The notes under the pieces are model-generated. The model did no database searches, was not told the origin of the DNA, and saw nothing but the letters and a program-made list of their open reading frames with translations. Source: Siminovitchia fortis (lineage in GTDB: Bacteria; Bacillota; Bacilli; Bacillales; Bacillaceae_C). From it: a stretch of DNA of 64,000 nt. The position numbers and the translations under genes are program-made. The stretch's first letter is position 1. The number at the start of each line of letters is the position of its first letter. The stretch spans positions 48,459 to 112,458 of the forward strand of contig NZ_QYTU02000006.1 of assembly GCF_003605365.2 (NCBI RefSeq). Reading direction: 5' to 3'. Positions 39,916-47,617 of this stretch are shown here, piece by piece.

Positions 39916-41349
39916 TTACTGCAAAGTTAATGAGATATATTTTAGTTCTACAAATTCATCCAATCCAAAATGGCCGCCTTCTCTTCCCATACCGCTCTCT
40001 TTCATTCCGCCAAACGGGGCTTGGGGTACGCTTAATTGTGTTCCGTTAACGCCAACCATCCCGTATTCCAGGCGTTCACTGATGCGATACACCCGGTTAA
40101 TATCATTTGTAAAGAAATAGGCGGCTAGACCATAAGGTGACTTGTTGGAGAAATCAATGACTTCTTCCTCATCTTCAAAAGTCATGATGGGGGCAACAGG
40201 TCCAAATATTTCTTCCTGTATAAGGTCCATGTCTTCTGTGATATCTGTCAAAATTGTAGGTGAATAAAAATATCCGCCCAACTCAGTCTGTATTCGTTCA
40301 CCTCCAGTCAGTACAGTAGCCCCTTTCTCCTTGGCATCTTTTACCAAGTCCTCCATTCTTTGAAGGGCAGCTTCATTTATTAGTGGTCCCATTTGAACAC
40401 CTGCCTTTGTTCCTTCACCCACTTTTATCCGCTGAACCAGATATTTAATTTTATTGATCAGTTCCTCTTTTATATCTTTATGAGCCATGATTACGTTGAT
40501 TCCATTGCACATTTGGCCGCAGTTTTCAAATTTATTCTCCACTATTTTTTCAGCTGCCACGTCCAGATTGGAATCAGGAAAAACAATAACAGGCGCATTT
40601 CCGCCGAGTTCGAGTGAGATTCTTTTCACTTGATCAGCCGCATTTTTCATTAATGTCTTCCCTACGTTCGTAGAACCCGTAAATGAAATTTTGCGTACAC
40701 GCTTATCTTCAAATAGAGCATCGGATATTACAGAAGCCTTGCCTGTAACAAGGTTGGCGACGCCGGCCGGTATTTTCGTTGCCATTAGCTCATCAAACAT
40801 AGCGATAGCGATTCTCGGTGTTTCACTAGCAGGCTTCACGATAATGGTGCAACCGGCAGCTAAAGCGGGGGCCACCTTTCTGGCGATCATCGCACCTGGA
40901 AAGTTCCATGGAGTAATCAACCCGCAAACACCCACTGGCTGTTTTATTACGGTAATCCGCTGATTTCGACTGGAAGGGGGGATGACTTCTCCGTATATCC
41001 TTTTTCCTTCCTCCGCATACCACTGAATAAATTGAGCACTGCCCTCTATTTCACCACGTGCCTCATTAATCGGCTTTCCCTGTTCTTCACTCATCAATAA
41101 GGCAAGTTCATCCCGTTTATTTAGTAAATTTTCAGCCCAATGAATTAAGTAAATTCCACGTTCGGATGGGGTCAACTTTGACCAGCTTACATAAGCCCTG
41201 GAAGCTGCCTCTATGGCAGCGGCTACTTCTTTTTTTCCTGAGATTGGTACATTTCCGATTACTTTCCCGTTTGCGGGGTTAATCACATTAATCATTTCAT
41301 GAGTATATACCTTGTTTCCGCTAATCCAGTTGTAATCAAACATGGACAT
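39916..41349 (-). CDS. NAD(P)-dependent aldehyde dehydrogenase
   Basis: 477 residues, succinate-semialdehyde/PuuC-like ALDH. Seen: coenzyme-binding FTGSTNVGKTLM, general-base Glu in LELGGNAPVI, catalytic Cys in ENCGQMCNGIN (about 285), and the C-terminal KESGMGREGG. The ATG at 41349 follows AAGGAGAG; the open frame extends upstream into the attenuator and is not used. In the proposed pathway it would convert the gamma-glutamyl aldehyde to gamma-glutamylglycine. First enzyme gene behind attenuator 2. Confidence 0.85.
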   Translation of the reverse strand: MSMFDYNWISGNKVYTHEMINVINPANGKVIGNVPISGKKEVAAAIEAASRAYVSWSKLTPSERGIYLIHWAENLLNKRDELALLMSEEQGKPINEARGEIEGSAQFIQWYAEEGKRIYGEVIPPSSRNQRITVIKQPVGVCGLITPWNFPGAMIARKVAPALAAGCTIIVKPASETPRIAIAMFDELMATKIPAGVANLVTGKASVISDALFEDKRVRKISFTGSTNVGKTLMKNAADQVKRISLELGGNAPVIVFPDSNLDVAAEKIVENKFENCGQMCNGINVIMAHKDIKEELINKIKYLVQRIKVGEGTKAGVQMGPLINEAALQRMEDLVKDAKEKGATVLTGGERIQTELGGYFYSPTILTDITEDMDLIQEEIFGPVAPIMTFEDEEEVIDFSNKSPYGLAAYFFTNDINRVYRISERLEYGMVGVNGTQLSVPQAPFGGMKESGMGREGGHFGLDEFVELKYISLTLQ

Positions 41350-41377
41350 TCTCTCTCCTTCCACATCGTCTTTGGGC

Positions 41378-41434
41378 AAAAAATAAAAGGCGCTCCAATA
41401 ACAGCGATAAACTGTTTGGTAAGCGCCTTTGCCC
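41378..41434 (-). promoter_or_regulatory. Attenuator 2 between the ANTAR regulator and ALDH genes
   Basis: On the minus strand, hairpin GGGC-AAAGGC-GCTT (41434-41421) overlaps the 5' arm of a terminator (AAAGGCGCT / AGCGCCTTT, then TATTTTTT). It sits just before the stop codon of the ANTAR gene ends the upstream frame, so it can disconnect the enzymes from the regulator. An inner AACAG/CTGTT stem lies in the terminator loop. Confidence 0.65.
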
Positions 41435-41436
41435 AT

Positions 41437-42018
41437 TTATTTACTTGTTTTTAACTGATATTTCTTTAATACAGCAGCTGCGATGACTTCCAGCGGCTTT
41501 TGATTATTCATGCTCATCTTTCTAAGTAAAACGTATGCTTCGTCTTCCGATAAACTCTTAACTCTCATTAAACAGCCTTTCGCCCTTTCAATCAATTTTC
41601 GGGTCTTAAGCTTCTCCTGTATATCCTTTAGTTCATTTGTAATTTGCTTTCTAATATTTACTTGTGACAAGGCTATTTCCACTGCAGGAATCAAACTTGC
41701 CTCTGTAATAGGTTTTACAATATAACCCAGTACATGAGGCTGTTTTGCATCCTCAATCAAATCAGGCTGGCTATACGCTGTTAGAAAAATAACCGGCGTG
41801 CCGGTAGCCTTTCCGATAATCCGGCTTGCTTTGAGGCCATTGAGTTTTGGCATCATAATATCCATTACGATAAGGTCCGGTTTAACTTTATATGCCAATT
41901 CGATAGCAGATTCCCCATTCGAGGTGTCATATACTTCATACCCTGCAGACTCCAACATTTGCTTTACATCCAAGCGTATAATCGTTTCATCTTCAACTAG
42001 TAATATTCCGTTTTTCAC
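41437..42018 (-). CDS. eutV: ANTAR-domain response regulator, transcription antiterminator (EutV-like)
   Basis: 193 residues. Receiver (1-120) with VEDET, phospho-acceptor Asp53 in LIVMDIMMPK, and YIVKPITEASLIPAV. Then a coiled-coil linker and an ANTAR RNA-binding domain (about 130-188) with LIERAKGCLMRVKSLSEDEA and LLRKMSMN. Phosphorylated EutV-type proteins dimerise and stabilise an RNA hairpin that prevents terminator formation. The GTG at 42018 follows AGGTGG by 6 nt. Both its own leader and the next intercistronic gap carry the hairpin, so it appears to be autoregulated. Confidence 0.88.
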   Translation of the reverse strand: MKNGILLVEDETIIRLDVKQMLESAGYEVYDTSNGESAIELAYKVKPDLIVMDIMMPKLNGLKASRIIGKATGTPVIFLTAYSQPDLIEDAKQPHVLGYIVKPITEASLIPAVEIALSQVNIRKQITNELKDIQEKLKTRKLIERAKGCLMRVKSLSEDEAYVLLRKMSMNNQKPLEVIAAAVLKKYQLKTSK

Positions 42019-42069
42019 TATGAACCACCTCATAGAAAGTTAGCAATGCTTCCAATAAAGAGGAGAAGC

Positions 42070-42139
42070 GATAATAATAAAAGGCGCCCTAAGAACTCCT
42101 TTCAACATTTTTGGAAAGTGTCTATAAGCGCCTTTGCTT
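42070..42139 (-). promoter_or_regulatory. Attenuator 3 in the leader of the ANTAR regulator gene
   Basis: On the minus strand, AAGC-AAAGGC-GCTT (42139-42126) starts about 15 nt after the expected transcription start. It overlaps the 5' arm AAAGGCGC of a terminator whose 3' arm is GCGCCTTT (42087-42080), followed by TATTATTATT. Same loop sequence as attenuator 2. The short distance to the start site leaves little room for a second upstream hairpin. Confidence 0.65.
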
Positions 42140-42160
42140 GTTTTATGAACTTTTGTAATA

Positions 42161-42189
42161 ATTCTACTAGAATAAAAAAAGCTTGTCAA
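42161..42189 (-). promoter_or_regulatory. Sigma-A promoter of the eutV-ALDH-ligase-SDR operon
   Basis: Minus strand TTGACA (42189-42184), 17-bp spacer, TAGAAT (42166-42161). Strong match with correct spacing. Confidence 0.75.
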
Positions 42190-42249
42190 TTATTAATGTA
42201 TAATTTAGAATATTTCACTAGCGATAAAATAAGAGAGGGGCATACATAC

Positions 42250-43317
42250 ATGGGCAATTTGATAAGTCTAATAAAGGATTTGATTCGAATCGACAGTTCC
42301 ACAAAACAAGGAGCCAATGAGGCAATTGCATATTGTGAAAACTGGCTTCTCGCACGGGGGCTTACTGTAAATAAACTTAAAAATAACGGGTTTGATATAT
42401 TGATATGTGAAGTGGGCAGCGGAGAAAAGACCTTAATTTTAAATGGACACGTAGATGTCGTAAGCGGAAAGGAAATTCAATTCCAACCATATGAGGCAGA
42501 GGGGAAATTATATGGCAGAGGATCGGCAGATATGAAGGCCGGTGTGGCGGCTATGATGTTTGCGATGGCTGATTTAAAGGATGAGGAATTAAACAGCAAA
42601 ATACAATTACAGCTTGTGACAGATGAGGAAATAGGAGGGTATAATTGTACGAAATATTTAACGGAATCCGGCTATGTTGGGGAGTTTGTAATATGTGCTG
42701 AACCTACTAATCTGGGAATTGGCCTTCAGGCAAAAGGGGTTCTCCAATTGGACATACTTGTCAGGGGAAAATCGGCTCACGGCAGCCGGCCGTGGGAGGG
42801 AGAGAATGCTATTTTACGTTCCTATGAATTGTACAAAAATATTCTTAGCCTTCCTTTTGCAAAAGAATCCTCGGAATTTTTTAGATATCCGTCGATCAAT
42901 TTGGCGAAAATTACGGGAGGGGAAGTGTATAACAAGGTGCCCGACGCGTGTGTTATGTCGCTTGATATTAGATTTCTCCCTTTTCAAAACAGACAGATGA
43001 TTATCGATCAAATCCGAAGTATTGATAAATGTGAGGTTGAGGTTGTCTTATATGGAGACCCGGTCATGAATTCAGCTGATAATATACATATACAGAGCTT
43101 GGTATCACAAATAAGAGCTAACACAGATAAAGACAAGGTTGAAATTTTTGGGCAGCATGGATTCGCCGATACCAGGTATTTTTCCAAGTTCGGCATACCT
43201 GCCATTGAATTTGGCCCGGCAGGAAACTTCTGGCATGGTGATAACGAATATGTGGATTTGAAATCTGTTGAAACATATAAAGAAATTTTAATTGAATTCG
43301 CGAAATCTTTTAAATAA
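42250..43317 (+). CDS. M20-family peptidase/deacylase (ArgE/DapE group)
   Basis: 355 residues. Metal and catalytic motifs: LNGHVDVV (about 72-79), GRGSADMKAGVAAM, VTDEEIGGYNC, and HGFADTRYF toward the C-terminus, with a central dimerisation domain (QAKGVLQLDILVRGKSAHGS). The ATG at 42250 follows AGAGAGGGG; the open frame upstream is not supported. It is transcribed divergently from the eutV operon. It could hydrolyse an N-acyl or gamma-glutamyl product of the pathway, for example gamma-glutamylglycine. This is inference from position. Confidence 0.8.
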   Translation: MGNLISLIKDLIRIDSSTKQGANEAIAYCENWLLARGLTVNKLKNNGFDILICEVGSGEKTLILNGHVDVVSGKEIQFQPYEAEGKLYGRGSADMKAGVAAMMFAMADLKDEELNSKIQLQLVTDEEIGGYNCTKYLTESGYVGEFVICAEPTNLGIGLQAKGVLQLDILVRGKSAHGSRPWEGENAILRSYELYKNILSLPFAKESSEFFRYPSINLAKITGGEVYNKVPDACVMSLDIRFLPFQNRQMIIDQIRSIDKCEVEVVLYGDPVMNSADNIHIQSLVSQIRANTDKDKVEIFGQHGFADTRYFSKFGIPAIEFGPAGNFWHGDNEYVDLKSVETYKEILIEFAKSFK

Positions 43318-43424
43318 ATGAGAAATACGCATTAATTCTCCTGCAAAAAATTTGAGGGCGGTGTTGCCGTCCTTGTCTGTTTACTCATATAAAGATTGTC
43401 CAAAATTGAACCACTGAATCAGGT

Positions 43425-44159
43425 CTAAAGGGGTTTGCTACTGCCGTATGCCCTTCGTTCCTGCACTAACTTTAACCATTCATATATTATTTGATGGCAG
43501 TACCTTTTGGAAGAGGAAAGTTCTACCTTTACCAAACCATCCATCTTTTCCATAAAATTTGAGTCCTGCTGCAGAATCCAATTTTTCTTCTCTTTTACCC
43601 AACTTTCCAAGATGGTCTTATTAACCTCAGGATGGAATTGGAAACCATAAATATAATCTCCAATTCTAAATGCCTGATTTTTACAGTTGCTACCTGTAGC
43701 GAGGCGAACTGCTTTTTCAGGCAATTCAAAGTAGTCCTCATGCCATTCCATAAAAGAAAATGTGTCTGGCAAGTTACGAAATAGTGGATCACTTTTCCCT
43801 TCCTCTGTTTTTCTTAACTTCATCATACCAAATTCAGGTTTTTCCATTTTGCGAACGGCTTTTTTATAGGCGCTGCAAATTAGTTGTGCTCCTAAACAAA
43901 TGCCTAAAATGGGCTTGTTAGACCGATAAAAATTCAAGATGGCCGATTTAATTTCTGTTAAGAAAGGAAAGTCAGAATCATCGTAAGCCCCCATGCTTCC
44001 GCCCATTATGATTAATGCTTCATACTTATTTATTTCCTTTGGCAGTATTGTGTTTTCTTCCATTCGAAAAACTGTATAGTGCTCCCCAGCCATTTTAAGG
44101 GCAGTAGTTATTTCTCCTGCAGGAGCAAGGTCTTCTGGTTGGATAATCAATATGCTCAT
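43425..44159 (-). CDS. Class I glutamine amidotransferase-like hydrolase
   Basis: 244 residues. Catalytic triad positions: Cys in LGICLGAQLIC (about 90), and His and Glu in FQFHPEV (about 180). It resembles the GMP-synthase-like GATase1 group that also includes gamma-glutamyl hydrolases such as PuuD. The ATG at 44159 follows GGGGGG, with an in-frame extension upstream that lacks a site. Located convergently to the M20 gene. It is the best PuuD analogue for releasing glutamate in the proposed pathway. Substrate is inferred. Confidence 0.8.
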   Translation of the reverse strand: MSILIIQPEDLAPAGEITTALKMAGEHYTVFRMEENTILPKEINKYEALIIMGGSMGAYDDSDFPFLTEIKSAILNFYRSNKPILGICLGAQLICSAYKKAVRKMEKPEFGMMKLRKTEEGKSDPLFRNLPDTFSFMEWHEDYFELPEKAVRLATGSNCKNQAFRIGDYIYGFQFHPEVNKTILESWVKEKKNWILQQDSNFMEKMDGLVKVELSSSKRYCHQIIYEWLKLVQERRAYGSSKPL

Positions 44160-44240
44160 ACTAATCCCCCCAATTCGACAGGTGAATATCATCTGAAAAA
44201 TGGTTTTATTGAATATGAAGACTATGAAAAACGGTGGAAA

Positions 44241-44254
44241 GATTGTCGACAATC
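44241..44254. promoter_or_regulatory. 14-bp perfect palindrome, candidate operator
   Basis: GATTGTCGACAATC, fully self-complementary, about 85 bp upstream of the amidotransferase start. The TTGT-CG-ACAA centre is like operators of GntR/FCD-type regulators. No such regulator gene lies next to it. Confidence 0.4.
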
Positions 44255-44491
44255 AACCATTTTTATATTCTATAAGGTATATTCAACAGAAAAGTTTGTA
44301 ATCCTTTAAACTTATAATGTTGATACAATAGAAGCAGCATCGAAAGGTGTATTCCAATGGCCCAAAATTATAGAAGTTGAAATATATGGCGGAAATAAAG
44401 GGGGAGTCAGAGTGGTGGGTCATGAGCATTTTTTGGTTATAGATGTCCGGGCCGACGGAGATAAGCCAATCTAATTAAATTTGCTTTAAAG

Positions 44492-44611
44492 AAAAGCGCA
44501 AGGCGCCCGCCTATCGACGCAAAGCTAGACGTGTGCTGAAGAAGGCGTAGTTTGCCTTCAAAGGCGATTGGCTTAATCCTTGCGCCGATGACGCCTGTAG
44601 CTGGACCCCAT
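44492..44611 (+). repeat. Palindromic intergenic repeat element, copy 4
   Basis: Left end GAAAAGCGCAAGGCGCCCGC is identical to copy 1. The right end GCCTGTAGCTGGAC matches the reverse complement of the ends at 14519 and 25468. The inner part GGCTTAATCCTTGCGCCGATG matches part of the composite copy. It lies near the 3' end of ilvA. Confidence 0.65.
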
Positions 44612-44660
44612 CACATTCTATTAGAAGATACGGTTCAAATTTTAGCTTTTTTTAGCAGGA

Positions 44661-44682
44661 AAAAAACGCCCCCGGGGGCGTC
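44661..44682 (-). terminator. Terminator of ilvA
   Basis: On the minus strand ACGCCCCC/GGGGGCGT forms a very GC-rich stem directly after the stop codon, followed by TTTTTT. Confidence 0.85.
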
Positions 44683-44686
44683 CTCA

Positions 44687-45955
44687 TCAAATCAACAAAT
44701 GAAACAGCGTACTGTCTTTGTTCACTTCCGTATAGGAGATGTTTCTTTGTTTCATCCGCTCGATCAGGCCTGCGTAGTCCTCACGGCGTTTCAATTCGAT
44801 GCCGACAAGGCCCGGGCCTCTTTCTTTGTTGTTTTTCTTCGTATATTCGAATGTGATGATATCGTCGTCAGGGCCAAGCACTTCATCCAGGAATTCCCGG
44901 AGTGCACCTGCGCGCTGCGGGAAGTTCACGATGAAATAATAGAGTAGCCCTTCGTAGATCAATGATTTTTCTTTGATTTCCTGCATTCTGCTTATATCAT
45001 TGTTGCCGCCGCTGATGACGCACACAACCGTTTTTCCTTTGATTTGGTCTTTATAAAAGTCCAATGCCGCAATCGGAAGGGCGCCCGCAGGTTCCGCGAT
45101 GATGGCATGCTGGTTATAGAGGTCCAGGATGGTTGTACATACTTTTCCTTCCGGAACAGACACAATATCATCGATATATTTCTTGCACAGTTCAAATGTC
45201 TTCTGGCCGACGCATTGGACAGCAGCTCCGTCTACAAATTTATCGATGTAAGGGAGCGTGGTCACGGAGTTGTTTTCCAAAGCCGCTTTCATGCTCAGCG
45301 CTCCGCTTGGTTCAACGCCGATCATTTTTGTGTGGGGGGACACATTTTTTATATAAGTGCTTAAGCCGGCCATCAATCCGCCGCCGCCGATGCTGCCGAA
45401 GACAAAATCGACTGGCTCGTGAATATCATTCATCATTTCGACCGCTACTGTTCCTTGTCCGGCAATGATGTCAAGGTCGTCAAATGGATGGATGAAGATG
45501 CGGCCTTCCTCTTCTGCGTATGCATTTGCCTGGGCGGAACTTTCATCGAAAGTATCGCCGGTCATAACGACTTCTATATAGTCGCGGCCAAACATTTTCA
45601 CTTGGTTGATTTTTTGTTTAGGTGTTGTTTGCGGCATGAAGATCGTCCCTTGAATTCCAAGGTGGGCACATGCGTAGGCAACACCTTGAGCATGGTTTCC
45701 GGCACTGGCGCATACAACGCCTTTTTCCCTGGCTTCATGTTCAATTGTTTTTATCTTATAATAAGCACCACGCAGCTTAAAGGAGCGGACGTGCTGCAAA
45801 TCCTCTCTTTTTACATACACCTGGCAATCATATTGCTCAGATAACCGGTCATTTTTCTGCAAAGGTGTATGTGCCACTACGTCTTTTAAAAATTGATACG
45901 CAATGAGAACATCTTCCAAATTCAAGGTTTTTGTCTTTTCCTCGGTTGTATTCAT
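44687..45955 (-). CDS. ilvA: Threonine dehydratase, biosynthetic
   Basis: PLP enzyme that deaminates threonine to 2-oxobutyrate, the entry to isoleucine synthesis. PLP lysine in VRSFKLRGAYYK (about residue 60), glycine-rich FGSIGGGGLMAG and SGGNNDI for cofactor binding, and a C-terminal ACT-like domain (about 335-422) for feedback control. 422 residues, the Bacillus length. AGCGGAGG site upstream of the ATG. It is unlinked to the ilv-leu cluster at 0.4-11.5 kb. A TATAAT box lies about 50 bp upstream. Confidence 0.93.
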   Translation of the reverse strand: MNTTEEKTKTLNLEDVLIAYQFLKDVVAHTPLQKNDRLSEQYDCQVYVKREDLQHVRSFKLRGAYYKIKTIEHEAREKGVVCASAGNHAQGVAYACAHLGIQGTIFMPQTTPKQKINQVKMFGRDYIEVVMTGDTFDESSAQANAYAEEEGRIFIHPFDDLDIIAGQGTVAVEMMNDIHEPVDFVFGSIGGGGLMAGLSTYIKNVSPHTKMIGVEPSGALSMKAALENNSVTTLPYIDKFVDGAAVQCVGQKTFELCKKYIDDIVSVPEGKVCTTILDLYNQHAIIAEPAGALPIAALDFYKDQIKGKTVVCVISGGNNDISRMQEIKEKSLIYEGLLYYFIVNFPQRAGALREFLDEVLGPDDDIITFEYTKKNNKERGPGLVGIELKRREDYAGLIERMKQRNISYTEVNKDSTLFHLLI

Positions 45956-46044
45956 GGCGTCATCCTACCTCCGCTTTCGTATAAACATTTCTATATTATA
46001 GCATGAACATGCTGAAAATAATACAGGAGTTTTCGAAATATTTA

Positions 46045-46058
46045 GGGAAAGCGTTTAC
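46045..46058. promoter_or_regulatory. cre-like site upstream of ilvA
   Basis: GGAAAGCGTTTACA matches the CcpA consensus WGWAARCGYTWWMA at 13 of 14 positions. It lies about 90 bp upstream of ilvA and overlaps the end of the SIMPL-domain gene. CcpA is known to activate branched-chain synthesis in Bacillus subtilis; action here is inferred. Confidence 0.55.
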
Positions 46059-46714
46059 ATAGAAGCATAGGTGAATTCTGCATGAACGCGGCTTATAATC
46101 GCAAGCGTCCCGGGATGAAAGGATGTCGACGCTTCGCTGACCGCAAATGTCTTTGTCTGATAAGGAATCATTTTACCATCGGTGATTTCGACAATCGACA
46201 GAGGCACTTTTGACAGCAGCACATTCAGCGTTTCAGCAATGGTTTCGGCTTTCCGGCGGGCATCCAGAACCGCAAGGGAGAGTGCCTGCCTGTAAAATTC
46301 CTCATAACGGGATGTTTCAAAGGTGACACCTGAAACAACGTTGGCCCCATTTCTCACGGCGGTATCGACAATGGCTCCCGCCCGGTTGATTTCTGCGACC
46401 TTAATTAAAAGCATATGCTCAACCCTGTAGTTTTTAAAAACCTGCCTGCCTTCCACATAATCATATTGGGGATGGATGGAGTAATCGGCAGTTTTGATTT
46501 CGTTTTCAGGAATGCCTGCAGTGGTTAAAGCCTTTTTAATATCGGAAATAGCTCTTGCGTTTTCCTCCTGCGCCTTGGCCAAGGCTGAATTTTCCGTGGA
46601 GACCCCCAATCGGATCTCCGCGATATCCGGTTCAATAGAAATTTTCCCCTCGCCGGCTACTTTAATGATTTTCGGCTTGCTTTTGGCCGTTCTGTATGGG
46701 GATTGGTAGTACAT
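46055..46714 (-). CDS. SIMPL-domain (DUF541/YggE-like) protein
   Basis: 219 residues. DUF541 features: VAGEGKISIEPDIAEIRLGV near the N-terminus, repeated NARAISDIKKAL-type helices, RVEHMLLIKV and a C-terminal VHAEFTY strand. No signal peptide or lipobox is seen, unlike YggE of E. coli. The ATG at 46714 follows GGTGAG by 6 nt. Function of the family is unclear (oxidative-stress links in some bacteria). Confidence 0.75.
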   Translation of the reverse strand: MYYQSPYRTAKSKPKIIKVAGEGKISIEPDIAEIRLGVSTENSALAKAQEENARAISDIKKALTTAGIPENEIKTADYSIHPQYDYVEGRQVFKNYRVEHMLLIKVAEINRAGAIVDTAVRNGANVVSGVTFETSRYEEFYRQALSLAVLDARRKAETIAETLNVLLSKVPLSIVEITDGKMIPYQTKTFAVSEASTSFHPGTLAIISRVHAEFTYASM

Positions 46715-46806
46715 AGGAATCTCACCGCTTTCTGCCAGTTTCATTTATAATATTTTTATAATATTTATGAAAAAATCCGAGTAAAACAACTTTGTTTTAA
46801 CATAAC

Positions 46807-46837
46807 TTGAAGTTGACGCAGCGTCAACTTGTATACT
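46807..46837 (+). promoter_or_regulatory. MerR-type promoter/operator
   Basis: -35 TTGAAG (46807-46812), -10 TATACT (46832-46837), and a 19-bp spacer filled by a perfect inverted repeat with 10-bp arms (AAGTTGACGC / GCGTCAACTT, one-base centre, 46810-46830). This is the classical layout on which MerR regulators act by untwisting DNA. Confidence 0.8.
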
Positions 46838-46864
46838 GGTGTCAGAAACGAAATGAGGTGCACT

Positions 46865-47617
46865 ATGATTACCATCAGCGAATTATCGAAAAAAGCTAAT
46901 GTAACCCCAAGGACTTTACGATACTATGATTCAATCGGTCTTTTAAAGCCTTCCGGTGCGACGGAAGGCGGACACCGCACATATGAAAAAGAAGATATTT
47001 TTAAGCTCCAGCAGATCCAATTCCTGAAGAAAGTGGGATTTTCTTTAAAGGAAATCAAGCAGCTGATTGAAAATGATGACTTAGATCCTGTTGACCATAT
47101 AAAAAATCAACTGAACCTCATCCGGTCGGAGCAGAAGATCCTCGAAAAAATGGAAAGGGATCTAGTGGGGCTTCTCCATAGCTATTCAATAGAGGGCCGG
47201 ATCAATTGGGATCTCATTTTACAAATGCTCAAGCATCAGCAGAGCGGCCAAATGGAGATGAGAAAATGTTCAAAGCGCTGGCTTGGAGAAAAAGCGGAAG
47301 AAGTTGCGAAGAAACTTCCCAATATAAATGATGACAACAAAGAGACAAAGGAATGGATTGGTTTGTTAAAAGAAATTCAAAGCGTGATGGACCAGTCTCC
47401 GGATTCCGAAGAGGTTCAAACAATCGTTAAGAAGATTTGGATGAAATCCGAATCGCTTTACGGGGAAGATGAACAGCTTCAACACCAATTATGGGAAGTA
47501 CGAAGGTCACCTGAAAAGTCCTTGAAGCTTGGCTGGTACCCTTTGGATGAAAACCTGCTGGAGTTTTTAGACAGGGCATTTGCGATTTATGAAAAAGGGA
47601 GAGATGGGCATGATTGA
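46865..47617 (+). CDS. MerR-family regulator
   Basis: 250 residues. N-terminal winged helix ISELSKKANVTPRTLRYYDSIGLLKPSG and wing FKLQQIQFLKKVGFSLKEIKQLI, a coiled-coil dimerisation helix, then a TipAS-like helical effector domain. A single Cys (about 131) gives no metal-binding pattern, so a small-molecule or peptide cue is more likely. The ATG at 46865 follows GAGGTG. Autoregulated through the operator upstream. The stop overlaps the following membrane gene by 8 nt. Confidence 0.88.
   Translation: MITISELSKKANVTPRTLRYYDSIGLLKPSGATEGGHRTYEKEDIFKLQQIQFLKKVGFSLKEIKQLIENDDLDPVDHIKNQLNLIRSEQKILEKMERDLVGLLHSYSIEGRINWDLILQMLKHQQSGQMEMRKCSKRWLGEKAEEVAKKLPNINDDNKETKEWIGLLKEIQSVMDQSPDSEEVQTIVKKIWMKSESLYGEDEQLQHQLWEVRRSPEKSLKLGWYPLDENLLEFLDRAFAIYEKGRDGHD

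Larger units (their letters stand above)
44160..44686. other. Intergenic region upstream of the amidotransferase gene
   Basis: Holds a perfect palindrome GATTGTCGACAATC (44241-44254) and AAAAATGGTT/AACCATTTTT arms (about 44195-44263) in the amidotransferase leader, then the palindromic repeat copy 4. A 20-codon frame at 44412 with AGGGGGAG upstream is too short to call. The rest shows nothing recognisable. Confidence 0.4.

Noticed and set aside
44412..44474. 20-codon frame with AGGGGGAG ribosome-like site
   Set aside because: Too short, no hydrophobic or known motif, and no promoter or terminator around it.
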